The notes under the pieces are model-generated. The model did no database searches and was not told the DNA's origin. It worked only from the letters and a program-made list of their open reading frames with translations. A stretch of DNA of 64,000 bases from contig NZ_JAATVV010000012.1 of the NCBI RefSeq assembly GCF_013184775.1, positions 1 through 64,000 of the forward strand. The letters run 5' to 3'. The stretch comes from Martelella sp. HB161492 (lineage in GTDB: Bacteria > Pseudomonadota > Alphaproteobacteria > Rhizobiales > Rhizobiaceae). Made by a program: the position numbers and the translations under genes. Shown in pieces: positions 48,603-56,594 of the stretch; position 1 is the stretch's first letter, and every line of letters begins with the position of its first letter.

Positions 48603-49421
48603 ATGGCTGAAGCATCCGGCCTCATGAAAGGCAAACGCGGCATCATCATGGGTGTCGCCAACAACCGGTCGATCGCATGGGGTATTGCCAAAGCGTGTCG
48701 TGATGCAGGTGCGGAGATCGCGCTCACCTGGCAGGGTGACAACCTGAAGAAGCGCGTCGAACCCCTGGCGGCAGAGCTTGACGCCCTGCTGATCGGCCAT
48801 TGCGATGTGACCGACCCCGACACCATCAACAAGGTTTTCGACGACCTCGAAGCCGCCTGGGGCAAGATCGACTTCGTCGTCCACTGCATCGCCTTTTCCG
48901 ACAAGGAAGAGCTGACCGGCCGTTATATCGACACCTCGCGTGACAATTTCGCCCGCTCGATGGACATCTCGGTGTACTCCTTCACCGCCGTTGCCCACCG
49001 CGCCGAGAAGATGATGAATGACGGCGGCTCGATGATCACCCTCACCTATTACGGTGCGGAAAAGGTCATGCCACACTACAACGTCATGGGTGTTGCCAAG
49101 GCAGCACTTGAAGCCAGTGTGCGCTACATGGCTGTCGATCTCGGCGGACGCGGTATTCGCGTCAACGCCATTTCCGCCGGTCCGATCAAGACGCTGGCAG
49201 GCTCCGCCATCGGCGATTTCCGCTATATCCTGAAGTGGAACGAATATAATTCGCCGCTGAAGCGCAATGTCACGATCGAGGAAGTCGGCAATTCCGCCCT
49301 CTTCCTGCTGTCGGACCTGTCGACCTCGATCACCGGCGAGGTGCTCCACGCCGACAGCGGCTATCACGTCGTCGGCATGAAGTCGGTCGATGCGCCGGAT
49401 ATTTCGGTTGCCAAGGACTGA
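48603..49421 (+). CDS. fabI: Enoyl-[acyl-carrier-protein] reductase (NADH), FabI
   Basis: A 272-residue short-chain-dehydrogenase-type enoyl-ACP reductase, last step of each fatty-acid elongation cycle. MKGKRGIIMGVANNRSIAWG is the nucleotide site; LTYYGAEKVMPHYNVMGVAK carries the FabI Tyr-X6-Tyr/Lys site; INAISAGPIKTLAGS follows. AAGGAG lies upstream of the ATG at 48603. Ser/Ala and Gly residues of the triclosan pocket are not decisive here. A hairpin terminator follows. Confidence 0.96.
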   Translation: MAEASGLMKGKRGIIMGVANNRSIAWGIAKACRDAGAEIALTWQGDNLKKRVEPLAAELDALLIGHCDVTDPDTINKVFDDLEAAWGKIDFVVHCIAFSDKEELTGRYIDTSRDNFARSMDISVYSFTAVAHRAEKMMNDGGSMITLTYYGAEKVMPHYNVMGVAKAALEASVRYMAVDLGGRGIRVNAISAGPIKTLAGSAIGDFRYILKWNEYNSPLKRNVTIEEVGNSALFLLSDLSTSITGEVLHADSGYHVVGMKSVDAPDISVAKD

Positions 49422-49431
49422 TCATCTTTTC

Positions 49432-49466
49432 TCGGCGCGGAACCAGATCCGCGCCGAAACTGTTTT
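49432..49466 (+). terminator. Rho-independent terminator after fabI
   Basis: TCGGCGCGGA / TCCGCGCCGA, a perfect 10-bp stem with a 6-nt loop, followed by AACTGTTTTAA. It begins 10 bp after the fabI stop. Confidence 0.85.
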
Positions 49467-49523
49467 AAGCGATGATAGATTTACCGGCTCCTGCCGGGCA
49501 AGACCTTACCGGGGACAAGCACA

Positions 49524-50117
49524 TTGCTGATCTATGCGATCCGTCACGGCCAGACGGACTGGAACGCCGAGGCCCGTATGCAGGGCCAGAAAGACATTCC
49601 GCTGAATGATATCGGCCGGGAACAGGCCCGCGGCAATGGCGTCAAGCTGAAAGCGATCCTCGGTGCCGATACCGGCCTTTTCGATTTTGTCGCAAGCCCT
49701 CTGTCCAGAACCCGCGAGACGATGGAGCGCGCCCGCGCTGCCATGGGGCTGACACCGGAACTCTACCGCACCGATGAACGGCTGAAGGAGCTTTCCTTCG
49801 GAGACTGGGAAGGCCGCACCCTGAAGGAGCTTGCCGTCGACTATCCCGAACTGATCGAAGAACGCGAGCACGACAAATGGGCGTTTGTGCCGCCCGGGAC
49901 AAGCGCTGAAAGCTATGAGATTCTATCCTGGCGGATCGGAGCCTGGATGAAGGATGTCGTCGGCCCGACGGTCTGTGTCTGCCATGGCGGCGTGATCCGC
50001 GCCATGTTCCGCCTAATTGCCGGCCTTGAACCCGATGCCGCCGCCATGACCGATATTCCGCAGGACAAGGTGCTGAAGATCGATCTTGCCAGAAACACGA
50101 TCGACTGGCTGGACTGA
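49524..50117 (+). CDS. Histidine phosphatase family protein (phosphoglycerate mutase-like)
   Basis: A 197-residue branch-1 histidine phosphatase. YAIRHGQTDWN has the phosphorylated His8 near the N-terminus; SPLSRTRETMERA, LKELSFGDWEGRTL and VCVCHGGVIRAMFR supply the other active-site residues. The start is TTG (49524), preceded by GGGGACAAG; no ATG is available before the catalytic His. Could be a broad phosphatase; the substrate is not evident. It precedes aroC by 90 bp. Confidence 0.9.
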   Translation: MLIYAIRHGQTDWNAEARMQGQKDIPLNDIGREQARGNGVKLKAILGADTGLFDFVASPLSRTRETMERARAAMGLTPELYRTDERLKELSFGDWEGRTLKELAVDYPELIEEREHDKWAFVPPGTSAESYEILSWRIGAWMKDVVGPTVCVCHGGVIRAMFRLIAGLEPDAAAMTDIPQDKVLKIDLARNTIDWLD

Positions 50118-50207
50118 GCCAATCACGCGGCAAAGCCTTTCCCTCAGGCGCCAATTGCTTTACAGCGTTGCGGCGTTCATCAAGGAACCGCGCTGGAGAA
50201 GGCTTTC

Positions 50208-51305
50208 ATGTCGCATAACACCTTCGGTCACCTCTTCCGTGTCACCACCTGGGGCGAGAGCCACGGTCCGGCGCTCGGCTGCGTCGTTGACGGCTGCCCG
50301 CCCGGTGTGAAATTCACGCTCGCCGAAATCCAGCATTTCCTCGACCGCCGCAAGCCAGGACAGTCGCGTTTCGTCACCCAGCGCCGCGAGGCCGATGAAG
50401 TGAAGGTGCTTTCGGGCGTGATGATGGATGAGGACGGCGTGACGATGATTGCCACCGGCACGCCGATTTCGATGATGATCGAAAACACCGATCAGCGCTC
50501 GAAGGATTATGGCGAGATCGCCCGGCAATACCGCCCCGGCCACGCCGATTACACCTATGACGTCAAATATGGGATCCGCGATTATCGCGGCGGCGGACGA
50601 TCGTCCGCCCGTGAGACCGCCGCCCGCGTTGCCGCTGGCGCAATCGCCCGCAAGGTGCTGCCTGGCGTGACCTATCGCGCGGCACTGACCCAGATCGGCA
50701 AGCACCGGATCAACCGTGCCAACTGGAACTGGAACGAAGTCGACAACAACCCCTTCTTCTGCCCGGACCCCGAGATGGTGCCCGTATGGGAAGATTATCT
50801 CGACGGCATCCGCAAGGCCGGATCCTCCGTCGGCGCCGTGGTGGAAGTCGTTGCCGAAGGCGTGCCGGCTGGCCTTGGCGCGCCGATCTACGCCAAGCTG
50901 GATCAGGATATTGCCGCGCTGATGATGTCGATCAATGCGGTCAAGGGCGTCGAGATCGGTGAAGGTTTCAACGCCGCAGAGCTGACCGGCGAGGAAAATG
51001 CCGATGAAATGCGCATGGGCAATGATGGCAAGCCGCTGTTTCTGTCCAACCATGCCGGCGGCATTCTCGGCGGCATTTCCACCGGAGAGCCGATTGTCGT
51101 GCGTTTCGCCATCAAGCCGACCTCCTCGATCCTGACGCCACGCCGCACGATCGACCGTGACGGCCATGATGTCGATCTCAGAACCAAGGGCCGCCATGAC
51201 CCCTGCGTCGGCATCCGCGCCGTGCCGATCGGCGAGGCGATGCTCGCCTGCGCCGTCGCTGACCATTATCTGCGCGATCGCGGTCAGACCGGACGACTCG
51301 ACTGA
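50208..51305 (+). CDS. aroC: Chorismate synthase
   Basis: A 365-residue FMN-dependent enzyme converting EPSP to chorismate, the end of the shikimate pathway. Family signatures: [58 protein letters not shown] and [43 protein letters not shown] is a good ribosome site. Stops tail-to-tail with the YcaQ-like gene with no spacer. Confidence 0.98.
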   Translation: MSHNTFGHLFRVTTWGESHGPALGCVVDGCPPGVKFTLAEIQHFLDRRKPGQSRFVTQRREADEVKVLSGVMMDEDGVTMIATGTPISMMIENTDQRSKDYGEIARQYRPGHADYTYDVKYGIRDYRGGGRSSARETAARVAAGAIARKVLPGVTYRAALTQIGKHRINRANWNWNEVDNNPFFCPDPEMVPVWEDYLDGIRKAGSSVGAVVEVVAEGVPAGLGAPIYAKLDQDIAALMMSINAVKGVEIGEGFNAAELTGEENADEMRMGNDGKPLFLSNHAGGILGGISTGEPIVVRFAIKPTSSILTPRRTIDRDGHDVDLRTKGRHDPCVGIRAVPIGEAMLACAVADHYLRDRGQTGRLD

Positions 51306-52499
51306 TCAGCCGGGCTGCCAGCCATCAAGATATTCGACCCGGGCGACACCGGTGAAGCGGGCAAGCCGGGCAAGCTCGGCGTCAAGCTTTGCCAGACGTC
51401 CGGCACTCGCCTTCACGCCCGGCTCCAGCCACAACTGCCTGACCTCCAGCGCATCCCGCTTGCGCTCCGCCTTCATGTCGATCCGGCCGATCAGCTTCGT
51501 GCCTTCGAGCAGCGGAAAGACGTAATAGCCATATTGCCGTTTCGGCTCCGGCACGAAGACTTCGATGCGATAGAAAAAGCCGAACAGCCGCTCGATGCGG
51601 GCGCGGTCGCGCAACAGCGGATCGAAGGGGCTGAGCACCCTGACGCGTGATGGCGGCTCCGGCACATCGTGAAGGCTGGCGACGTCCTCGGCCAGCGCTA
51701 CCGCCTGTCGGCTCTTGCCCTTTTCCGCCAGCCCGATCTCGACATCGGCCAGCCCGTCGCGGTTTGCCTCGACCCAGGCCCGTGCCTCCTGCGGCGTGAT
51801 GATATCGAAGAAGGCGGCAATCTCACCCGGCGTGGCAAAGCCGAGCCGGGTCAGCGCTGCGCGGCAGGCCCAGTCAACAAAGGCGTCATGGTCGACACTG
51901 GCATTTCGCCACGCATCCGGGATTACCCGTTCAGACAGATTATAGGCCTTTTGAAAATTGACCCGATGGCAGATGGAAAGATTTCCGGTGCGCCAATGAT
52001 ATTCGAGAGCCGTCTTGCCCGGATGCCAGTTCCACCAGCCGCCGGAGACATGTTCGTCTGACTTCAGGTCCCGCGCCATGACCGGTCCGCTATCACGCAC
52101 CATCGCCAGCGTTTCCTCGATGACCTCCTCGAAGCCCGCCGCCCGCCATTTGCGCCAGCGCTCCAGAAGCCGGACCTGCTCGCGGGCAAAACGATGCTTC
52201 CAGTAGGGATAGAACCGCGTCGGGATGATCGCCGCATCATGAGTCCAGTGCTCAAACAGCGACCGGTCCTTTTCCAAGAGGTCCGCAAGCTGGGCGTGGC
52301 GATAGCCGGGAAAGCGCGACCACAGGATCAGGTCATGCGCCCGCTCGACGGTGCGAATGGAATCAACCTGCACGAAACCGAGCATCTCGATCAGCGACAA
52401 AAGCCCCTGCCGCCCGGCACCTGCCGGGATCCGTTCGCAAAGCCCCTGGCGGGCGAGAAAGATGCGCCGCGCATCTTCGTTGGCGATAGTGGTGATCAT
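51306..52499 (-). CDS. YcaQ/AlkZ-like winged-helix DNA glycosylase (HTH_42)
   Basis: A 397-residue protein of the HTH_42 (AlkZ/YcaQ) family, DNA glycosylases that unhook interstrand crosslinks or remove alkylated bases. The catalytic Q-hydrophobic-D motif is in LGFVQVDSIRTVERAHDLIL; three tandem winged helices follow, and the C-terminal FDPLLRDRARIERLFGFFYRI and GYYVFPLLEG are typical. The QxD form groups it with E. coli YcaQ rather than with antibiotic-cluster AlkZ (QxQ). ATG at 52499. A near-match to the alphaproteobacterial LexA box lies upstream. Confidence 0.88.
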   Translation of the reverse strand: MITTIANEDARRIFLARQGLCERIPAGAGRQGLLSLIEMLGFVQVDSIRTVERAHDLILWSRFPGYRHAQLADLLEKDRSLFEHWTHDAAIIPTRFYPYWKHRFAREQVRLLERWRKWRAAGFEEVIEETLAMVRDSGPVMARDLKSDEHVSGGWWNWHPGKTALEYHWRTGNLSICHRVNFQKAYNLSERVIPDAWRNASVDHDAFVDWACRAALTRLGFATPGEIAAFFDIITPQEARAWVEANRDGLADVEIGLAEKGKSRQAVALAEDVASLHDVPEPPSRVRVLSPFDPLLRDRARIERLFGFFYRIEVFVPEPKRQYGYYVFPLLEGTKLIGRIDMKAERKRDALEVRQLWLEPGVKASAGRLAKLDAELARLARFTGVARVEYLDGWQPG

Positions 52500-52520
52500 G
52501 GAGCGACGTTAGCCCGATTC

Positions 52521-52535
52521 GGACAAAAGGTGAAC
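52521..52535 (-). promoter_or_regulatory. LexA-like SOS box upstream of the YcaQ-like gene
   Basis: On the minus strand this reads GTTCACCTTTTGTCC, one mismatch from the alphaproteobacterial LexA box GTTC-N7-GTTC. It lies 21 bp from the start codon. A single near-match could be chance. Confidence 0.3.
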
Positions 52536-52659
52536 AACGCATCCGGATTTTCTTCGAAAGGCGGCCACCGCGCCGGCTTGGCTGTTCAAAGCGCTGCCTG
52601 CGGCTTTCGAAACCATCGGCAGGCCTCTATAAGAACCGGCAACGGACACGGAGGCGGAT

Positions 52660-53337
52660 GTGCAGATCATCTTTGAAGATGCAGCGGTGCAACTTGAGGG
52701 GCGAACAATCCTGAGCCCGCTGAAGCTGTCGCTCGGCGAGCACCGGATCGGCATTATCGGCCTCAACGGCTCGGGCAAAACCACATTTGCCCGGCTGATC
52801 AACGGACTTTCCGCTCCGACGGCCGGTCGTGTCATTGTCAATGGCCACGATACGGTCAAGGACAGGCAGACGGTGATGGCCGATGCCGGCTTTGTATTCC
52901 AGAACCCGCAGAACCAGATCATTCTGCCAATCCTGAAGGACGACATCGCCCTTGGCCTGAAGGCCCGTGGCCTTGCGAAAGAGATGATCGATCTGCGCAT
53001 TGCCGAGACGCTGCAACGGCTTGGCATCGCCCATCTTGCCGATCGCCGCGCGCATGAACTGTCCGGCGGCGAACTGCAGCTTGCTGCCCTTGCTGCCGTT
53101 CTGGCGCCGCGCCCCTCGCTCGTCATCCTCGATGAGCCGACCAACCAGCTCGATCTCAAGAACCGCGCCATCGTCCGCACCGCCATCAACACGCTCGCCG
53201 AAGATCTGATCGTCATTTCCCACGATCTGGCGCTGATGGCGGATATGCAGCGCGTCCTGCTGTTCGACCAGGGCGTCATCGTCGCCGATGGCGCGCCTGA
53301 CAGCGTGATCGCGCGCTATGAAGAGATGAATGGCTGA
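52660..53337 (+). CDS. bioM: Biotin ECF transporter, A-component ATPase BioM
   Basis: A 225-residue CbiO-type ABC ATPase that powers biotin uptake with BioN and BioY. Walker A GLNGSGKTT (34-42), Q-loop VFQNPQNQI, signature LSGGELQLAALAAV, Walker B LVILDEPTNQLD, switch His in VISHDLALM. The GTG start at 52660 has GGAGG six bases before. The stop overlaps the bioN start (TGATG). Confidence 0.96.
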   Translation: MQIIFEDAAVQLEGRTILSPLKLSLGEHRIGIIGLNGSGKTTFARLINGLSAPTAGRVIVNGHDTVKDRQTVMADAGFVFQNPQNQIILPILKDDIALGLKARGLAKEMIDLRIAETLQRLGIAHLADRRAHELSGGELQLAALAAVLAPRPSLVILDEPTNQLDLKNRAIVRTAINTLAEDLIVISHDLALMADMQRVLLFDQGVIVADGAPDSVIARYEEMNG

Positions 53338-53960
53338 TGCAGACGCTCTTTGTCGACGGCAATACGATCTTTCACCGCTTCTCACCGGGTGTGAAAATCG
53401 CCGGGCTGGTGGCGTTCTCGGTAGCGCTTTTCGCCAGCACCAGTCCCGCAGCCCTCGCCGCCCTTCTGCTCCTGGCACTGATAAGCTACGCCATTCTGCC
53501 GCTTGGCCTGAAAGCCTCGATCGCCCGGCTGCTGCCGATCGTCGGTGCCATCCTTCTCGTCGGCATTGTGAACCTGATTTTCTCCGGCCCTGTGCCAACG
53601 GCGGTCATGGTATCGCAGCTGACCGCTCTGATGCTGTTTGGCGCGACGGTGACGGCGACGACAACGATTGCCGACTTCATCGACGTCATCACCCGCTGGG
53701 CAAGGCCGCTGGAACGCATAGGTCTCGTCAATGCCGCCGATATCGGCCTTTCCGTCGGCCTTGTGATCCGCTTTGTCCCCGAAATTCTGACCCGTTATGG
53801 CGCGATCCGCGATGCCCATCGCGCCCGTGGCCTTGCGCCGAAAACCGGAAGCGTCATAATCCCGCTCCTGATCCTGACCCTGAAGGATGCGGATCAGGTT
53901 GCTGCAGCCATTGATGCGCGCGGCATCCGCAGACCGCAAAAAAGAAGGAAGACCGAATGA
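53337..53960 (+). CDS. bioN: Biotin ECF transporter, T-component BioN
   Basis: A 207-residue polytopic CbiQ-type protein with five to six helices. The two coupling motifs that contact the ATPase, AHRARGL and AAIDARGIR, are in place near the C-terminus. It physically joins BioM to the substrate-binding BioY. Overlaps bioM by one base and bioY by four (ATGA). Confidence 0.95.
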   Translation: MQTLFVDGNTIFHRFSPGVKIAGLVAFSVALFASTSPAALAALLLLALISYAILPLGLKASIARLLPIVGAILLVGIVNLIFSGPVPTAVMVSQLTALMLFGATVTATTTIADFIDVITRWARPLERIGLVNAADIGLSVGLVIRFVPEILTRYGAIRDAHRARGLAPKTGSVIIPLLILTLKDADQVAAAIDARGIRRPQKRRKTE

Positions 53961-54517
53961 GCACCCGCGATCTTGTTCTCGTGGCCCTGTTTGCCGCCAT
54001 CATTGTTGCGCTTGGCGCCCTGCCGCCGATCCCGCTTGGCTTCATTCCCGTCCCCATCACGGCACAGACGCTTGGCGTCATGCTGGCGGGGCTGATCCTC
54101 GGCGCCAAACGCGGGACGCTTGCCATTTTGCTGGTCATTCTGCTCGTCGCGATCGGCCTGCCGGTTCTGTCCGGTGGCCGTGGCGGCCTTGCCGTCTTTG
54201 CCGGCCCGACGGTCGGCTATCTGATCGGCTGGATCCCCGGCGCCTTTGTCGCAGGCCTGATCGCCGAACGCGCTGCCCGCAATAGCCGCCCGATCGCACA
54301 GCTGACGGGTTTCTTCGCCGCCGCTGCCATTGGCGGCATTGTCGTGGTCTATGCCTGCGGGATGGCCTGGCTGGCCTTCGGTGTCGGCATGGGCCTGCCT
54401 GCCGCCTTCGTGTCCGGCCTCGCCTTCATTCCAGGGGACCTGATCAAGGCGGGGCTTGCCGCCCTTGCCGCCCGCGCAGTCATGATCGGCTACCCCTTGC
54501 TGCCACGGCGCGCCTGA
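53957..54517 (+). CDS. bioY: Biotin ECF transporter, S-component BioY
   Basis: A 186-residue, six-helix BioY. Hallmarks: LGALPPIPLGFIPVPITAQT, LGVMLAGLILGAKRGTLAIL, GLPVLSGGRGGLAVFAGPTV, GYLIGWIPGAFVAG and FIPGDLIKAGLAALAA. It binds biotin and imports it with BioMN. A strong terminator follows directly, so the three genes form a complete operon. Confidence 0.97.
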   Translation: MSTRDLVLVALFAAIIVALGALPPIPLGFIPVPITAQTLGVMLAGLILGAKRGTLAILLVILLVAIGLPVLSGGRGGLAVFAGPTVGYLIGWIPGAFVAGLIAERAARNSRPIAQLTGFFAAAAIGGIVVVYACGMAWLAFGVGMGLPAAFVSGLAFIPGDLIKAGLAALAARAVMIGYPLLPRRA

Positions 54518-54524
54518 AATACAG

Positions 54525-54554
54525 AGCGGGCGGGACATCACTGTCCCGCCCGCT
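54525..54554. terminator. Strong terminator after bioY
   Basis: AGCGGGCGGGACA / TGTCCCGCCCGCT, a perfect 13-bp stem with loop TCAC, starting 8 bp after bioY. It lies between convergent genes. A second hairpin (ATTGAGGA / TCCTCAAT, 54564-54587) overlaps the stop codon of the leftward thioesterase. Confidence 0.85.
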
Positions 54555-54582
54555 TGAAATGCCATTGAGGAACGTAAGGTCC

Positions 54583-54981
54583 TCAATCGAGGAAAGAATA
54601 GAGCCAGTCGCGCGTCGCCTCCGGCAGCGGTGCCGATTCACCGGTTTCATACTGGACGGCGGCCCAGAGGAGATCGACCTCGGCGGCAATCTCGTTTCCC
54701 GCTTCCATCACCACGTTGAAACCCACCGTCTTGCCGCCAATCTTGGCGGTTCTGACCGTCAGACGCGCCATTTCGCCGTTGCGCAGGCCGCGATAGAAAG
54801 TACAACTGACCTTACGCACCACATAAGCAGGCTCCTTGGCCACTTCCGGGCGGTAGCGCCAGAAATTGGCCAGCGCTTCCTCAGCATGTTCGATATAGGC
54901 AGCGGTATGCATGCGCCCATGCATATCGATATCCCGGTAAGGAACCCTGAACTCGCTCCTCTCAGGATGTCTTTCGTCCAT
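54583..54981 (-). CDS. Acyl-CoA thioesterase (4HBT hotdog fold)
   Basis: A 132-residue hotdog protein of the YbgC/4-hydroxybenzoyl-CoA thioesterase group. FRVPYRDIDMHGRMHTAAYIEH is the active-site region (YxDxDxxGxxxxxxY) with His in place of Ala/Asp variants, followed by FWRYRPEV and CTFYRGLRNGEMARLTVRT. AAGAAGG precedes the ATG at 54981; a longer start at 55008 is possible. Substrate unknown. Confidence 0.88.
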   Translation of the reverse strand: MDERHPERSEFRVPYRDIDMHGRMHTAAYIEHAEEALANFWRYRPEVAKEPAYVVRKVSCTFYRGLRNGEMARLTVRTAKIGGKTVGFNVVMEAGNEIAAEVDLLWAAVQYETGESAPLPEATRDWLYSFLD

Positions 54982-55284
54982 CGCGCAAACCTTCTTAAAC
55001 TGAAGCACCCTGAAACGCCGGGCGCCTTTCGAAGCCAGGAGGCTCCGGAACCGCCGGAAATCTTTGCCGGCAGCGGTCTTAAACTCAATCTATAGAACCT
55101 TTGCAAGGTCAAGACCATGCCTGCATTGCATTGCGCGACGACGACGCAGCACCGATGCCAGGGGATCTCGAGATTGAGCAGTGGCTTTTGACCGCCTCTA
55201 CCTCGTCAGAGCCGCCGAAGACGGCTATGATCCCCGCCAAGCAGAAATGGCCCGAATGGCCGAGAATGACGAAAGAGGACAACC
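54982..55284. other. 303-bp interval between the thioesterase and xseB
   Basis: Holds the leftward promoter of the thioesterase and the leader of the xseB operon. The right third is occupied by a possible 35-codon gene (55181-55288). I see no terminator or palindrome of note in the rest. Confidence 0.4.
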
Positions 55285-55288
55285 ATGA
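55181..55288 (+). CDS. Possible 35-residue leader gene before xseB
   Basis: GTG-initiated frame giving [20 protein letters not shown], then [16 protein letters not shown] stop lies just two codons upstream of the GTG, so this is a short self-contained frame. Codon use looks coding (C/G at most third positions in the first half) and its TGA overlaps the xseB ATG (ATGA). It may be a translationally coupled leader peptide or the remnant of a longer gene; no family recognised. The ribosome site is weak. Confidence 0.35.
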   Translation: MAFDRLYLVRAAEDGYDPRQAEMARMAENDERGQP

Positions 55289-55539
55289 CCGATGCCGCCA
55301 AACCCGCAAAGATCGCCGACATGACCTTCGAGCGCGCCGTCGAGGAGCTGGAACGCATCGTCGCACGGCTGGAGCGCGGCGATGTGGCGCTGGACGAATC
55401 GATTGCCATCTACGCCCGCGGTGAAGAGCTGAAAAAGCATTGCGAAAAGCTTCTGAATGCAGCAGAAGCCCGAGTCGAGAAGATCCGCCTCGATCGTTCC
55501 GGCACACCAGCCGGGGCCGAACCGCTCGACGAGGCCTGA
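55285..55539 (+). CDS. xseB: Exodeoxyribonuclease VII small subunit
   Basis: An 84-residue Xse[42 protein letters not shown] and a charged tail. With XseA it degrades single-stranded DNA. AGAGGAC lies before the ATG. XseA is not in the window. It is followed 19 bp later by the pirin gene and then dxs; xseB before dxs is a common rhizobial order. Confidence 0.95.
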   Translation: MTDAAKPAKIADMTFERAVEELERIVARLERGDVALDESIAIYARGEELKKHCEKLLNAAEARVEKIRLDRSGTPAGAEPLDEA

Positions 55540-55558
55540 ACCCAGCAAGGAGGCGCCG

Positions 55559-56485
55559 ATGTCTTTTTTTCCAGGCAAGGATCCGGAACCGGGCGACGCA
55601 CCATCCTGTGACGCGATCAGCCAGCTGATCATCCCGCGCACCAGCGATATCGGCGATTTCGAGGTAAGGCGGGCGCTGCCGACCATCAAGCGGCGGCTGG
55701 TCGGCCCCTTCATCTTCTTCGACCGCATGGGCCCCGCCCGTATTACCGGGCTCAATGCTCTGGACGTGAAGCCGCACCCCCATATCGGCCTCTCGACCGT
55801 GACCTATCTGAACGAAGGCGAGATCAAGCATCGCGACACCTTGGGAAACCAGCTGGTGATCCGGCCCGGCGACGTCAATCTGATGACGGCCGGCAAAGGC
55901 ATTGCCCATTCGGAGCGCACACCGGAAGATCTGCGCGATGCCTGCCACACGCTCTCCGGTGTCCAGACCTGGCTGGCGCTGCCTGAAGCAAAGGAAGAGA
56001 TGGATCCCTGCTTCGGCCATACCGAGCGGGATCAGCTGCCCGAACTGAGCGACACGGGCGTTTCCGGCCGGGTCGTGCTCGGCAATTTCGCCGGCCTCGC
56101 CTCCCGGGTCGCCACATTTTCCGACACGCTGATGGTCGATCTCGCACTGGAAGCGGGCGGACGGCTTTCCTTTGCTGCAGCGCATGAAGAACGGGCGATC
56201 TACATTCTTTCAGGCAATCTCGAAATTGCCGATGACATGTTCGGGCCCGAACAGCTTCTGGTGCTGAGACCAGGCGATACGGTCACGCTCACAGGTGGCG
56301 CCCCCGCCGGATGCAGGCTGATGCTGTTTGGCGGTGCAGCGCTGGAGAGCCCCCGCCACATATGGTGGAATTTCGTTTCATCCTCCAGGGAACGGATAGA
56401 ACAGGCCAAGGAAGACTGGAAACAGAAGCGTTTCGGACTGGTCGCGGGAGACGAAACAGAATTTGTTCCTTTGCCCGGCCACTGA
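55559..56485 (+). CDS. Pirin-family protein
   Basis: A 308-residue bicupin. The N-terminal cupin has RRLVGPFIFFDRMGPARI, KPHPHIGLSTVTYLNEGEI with the metal His pair, RDTLGNQLVIRPGDVNLMTAGKGIAHSE, followed by LSGVQTWLALP. The C-terminal cupin is LSFAAAHEERAIYILSGNLE. Pirins include quercetinases and regulators; the role here is unknown. AAGGAGG seven bases before the ATG at 55559 decides the start. Confidence 0.92.
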   Translation: MSFFPGKDPEPGDAPSCDAISQLIIPRTSDIGDFEVRRALPTIKRRLVGPFIFFDRMGPARITGLNALDVKPHPHIGLSTVTYLNEGEIKHRDTLGNQLVIRPGDVNLMTAGKGIAHSERTPEDLRDACHTLSGVQTWLALPEAKEEMDPCFGHTERDQLPELSDTGVSGRVVLGNFAGLASRVATFSDTLMVDLALEAGGRLSFAAAHEERAIYILSGNLEIADDMFGPEQLLVLRPGDTVTLTGGAPAGCRLMLFGGAALESPRHIWWNFVSSSRERIEQAKEDWKQKRFGLVAGDETEFVPLPGH

Positions 56486-56594
56486 AATTGGTTAAGAAGA
56501 AATCTTATATTCCGTGTAAGCCGACCCTAAGATGTCAGCGCGATGCAAAACCAGAAACAGTGACCGCGATACGGCCACCAAGAGGCAAGAAACA

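Noticed and set aside
55109-56185. 358-codon leftward frame over xseB and pirin
   Set aside because: Antisense to two clear genes in different frames; no domain.
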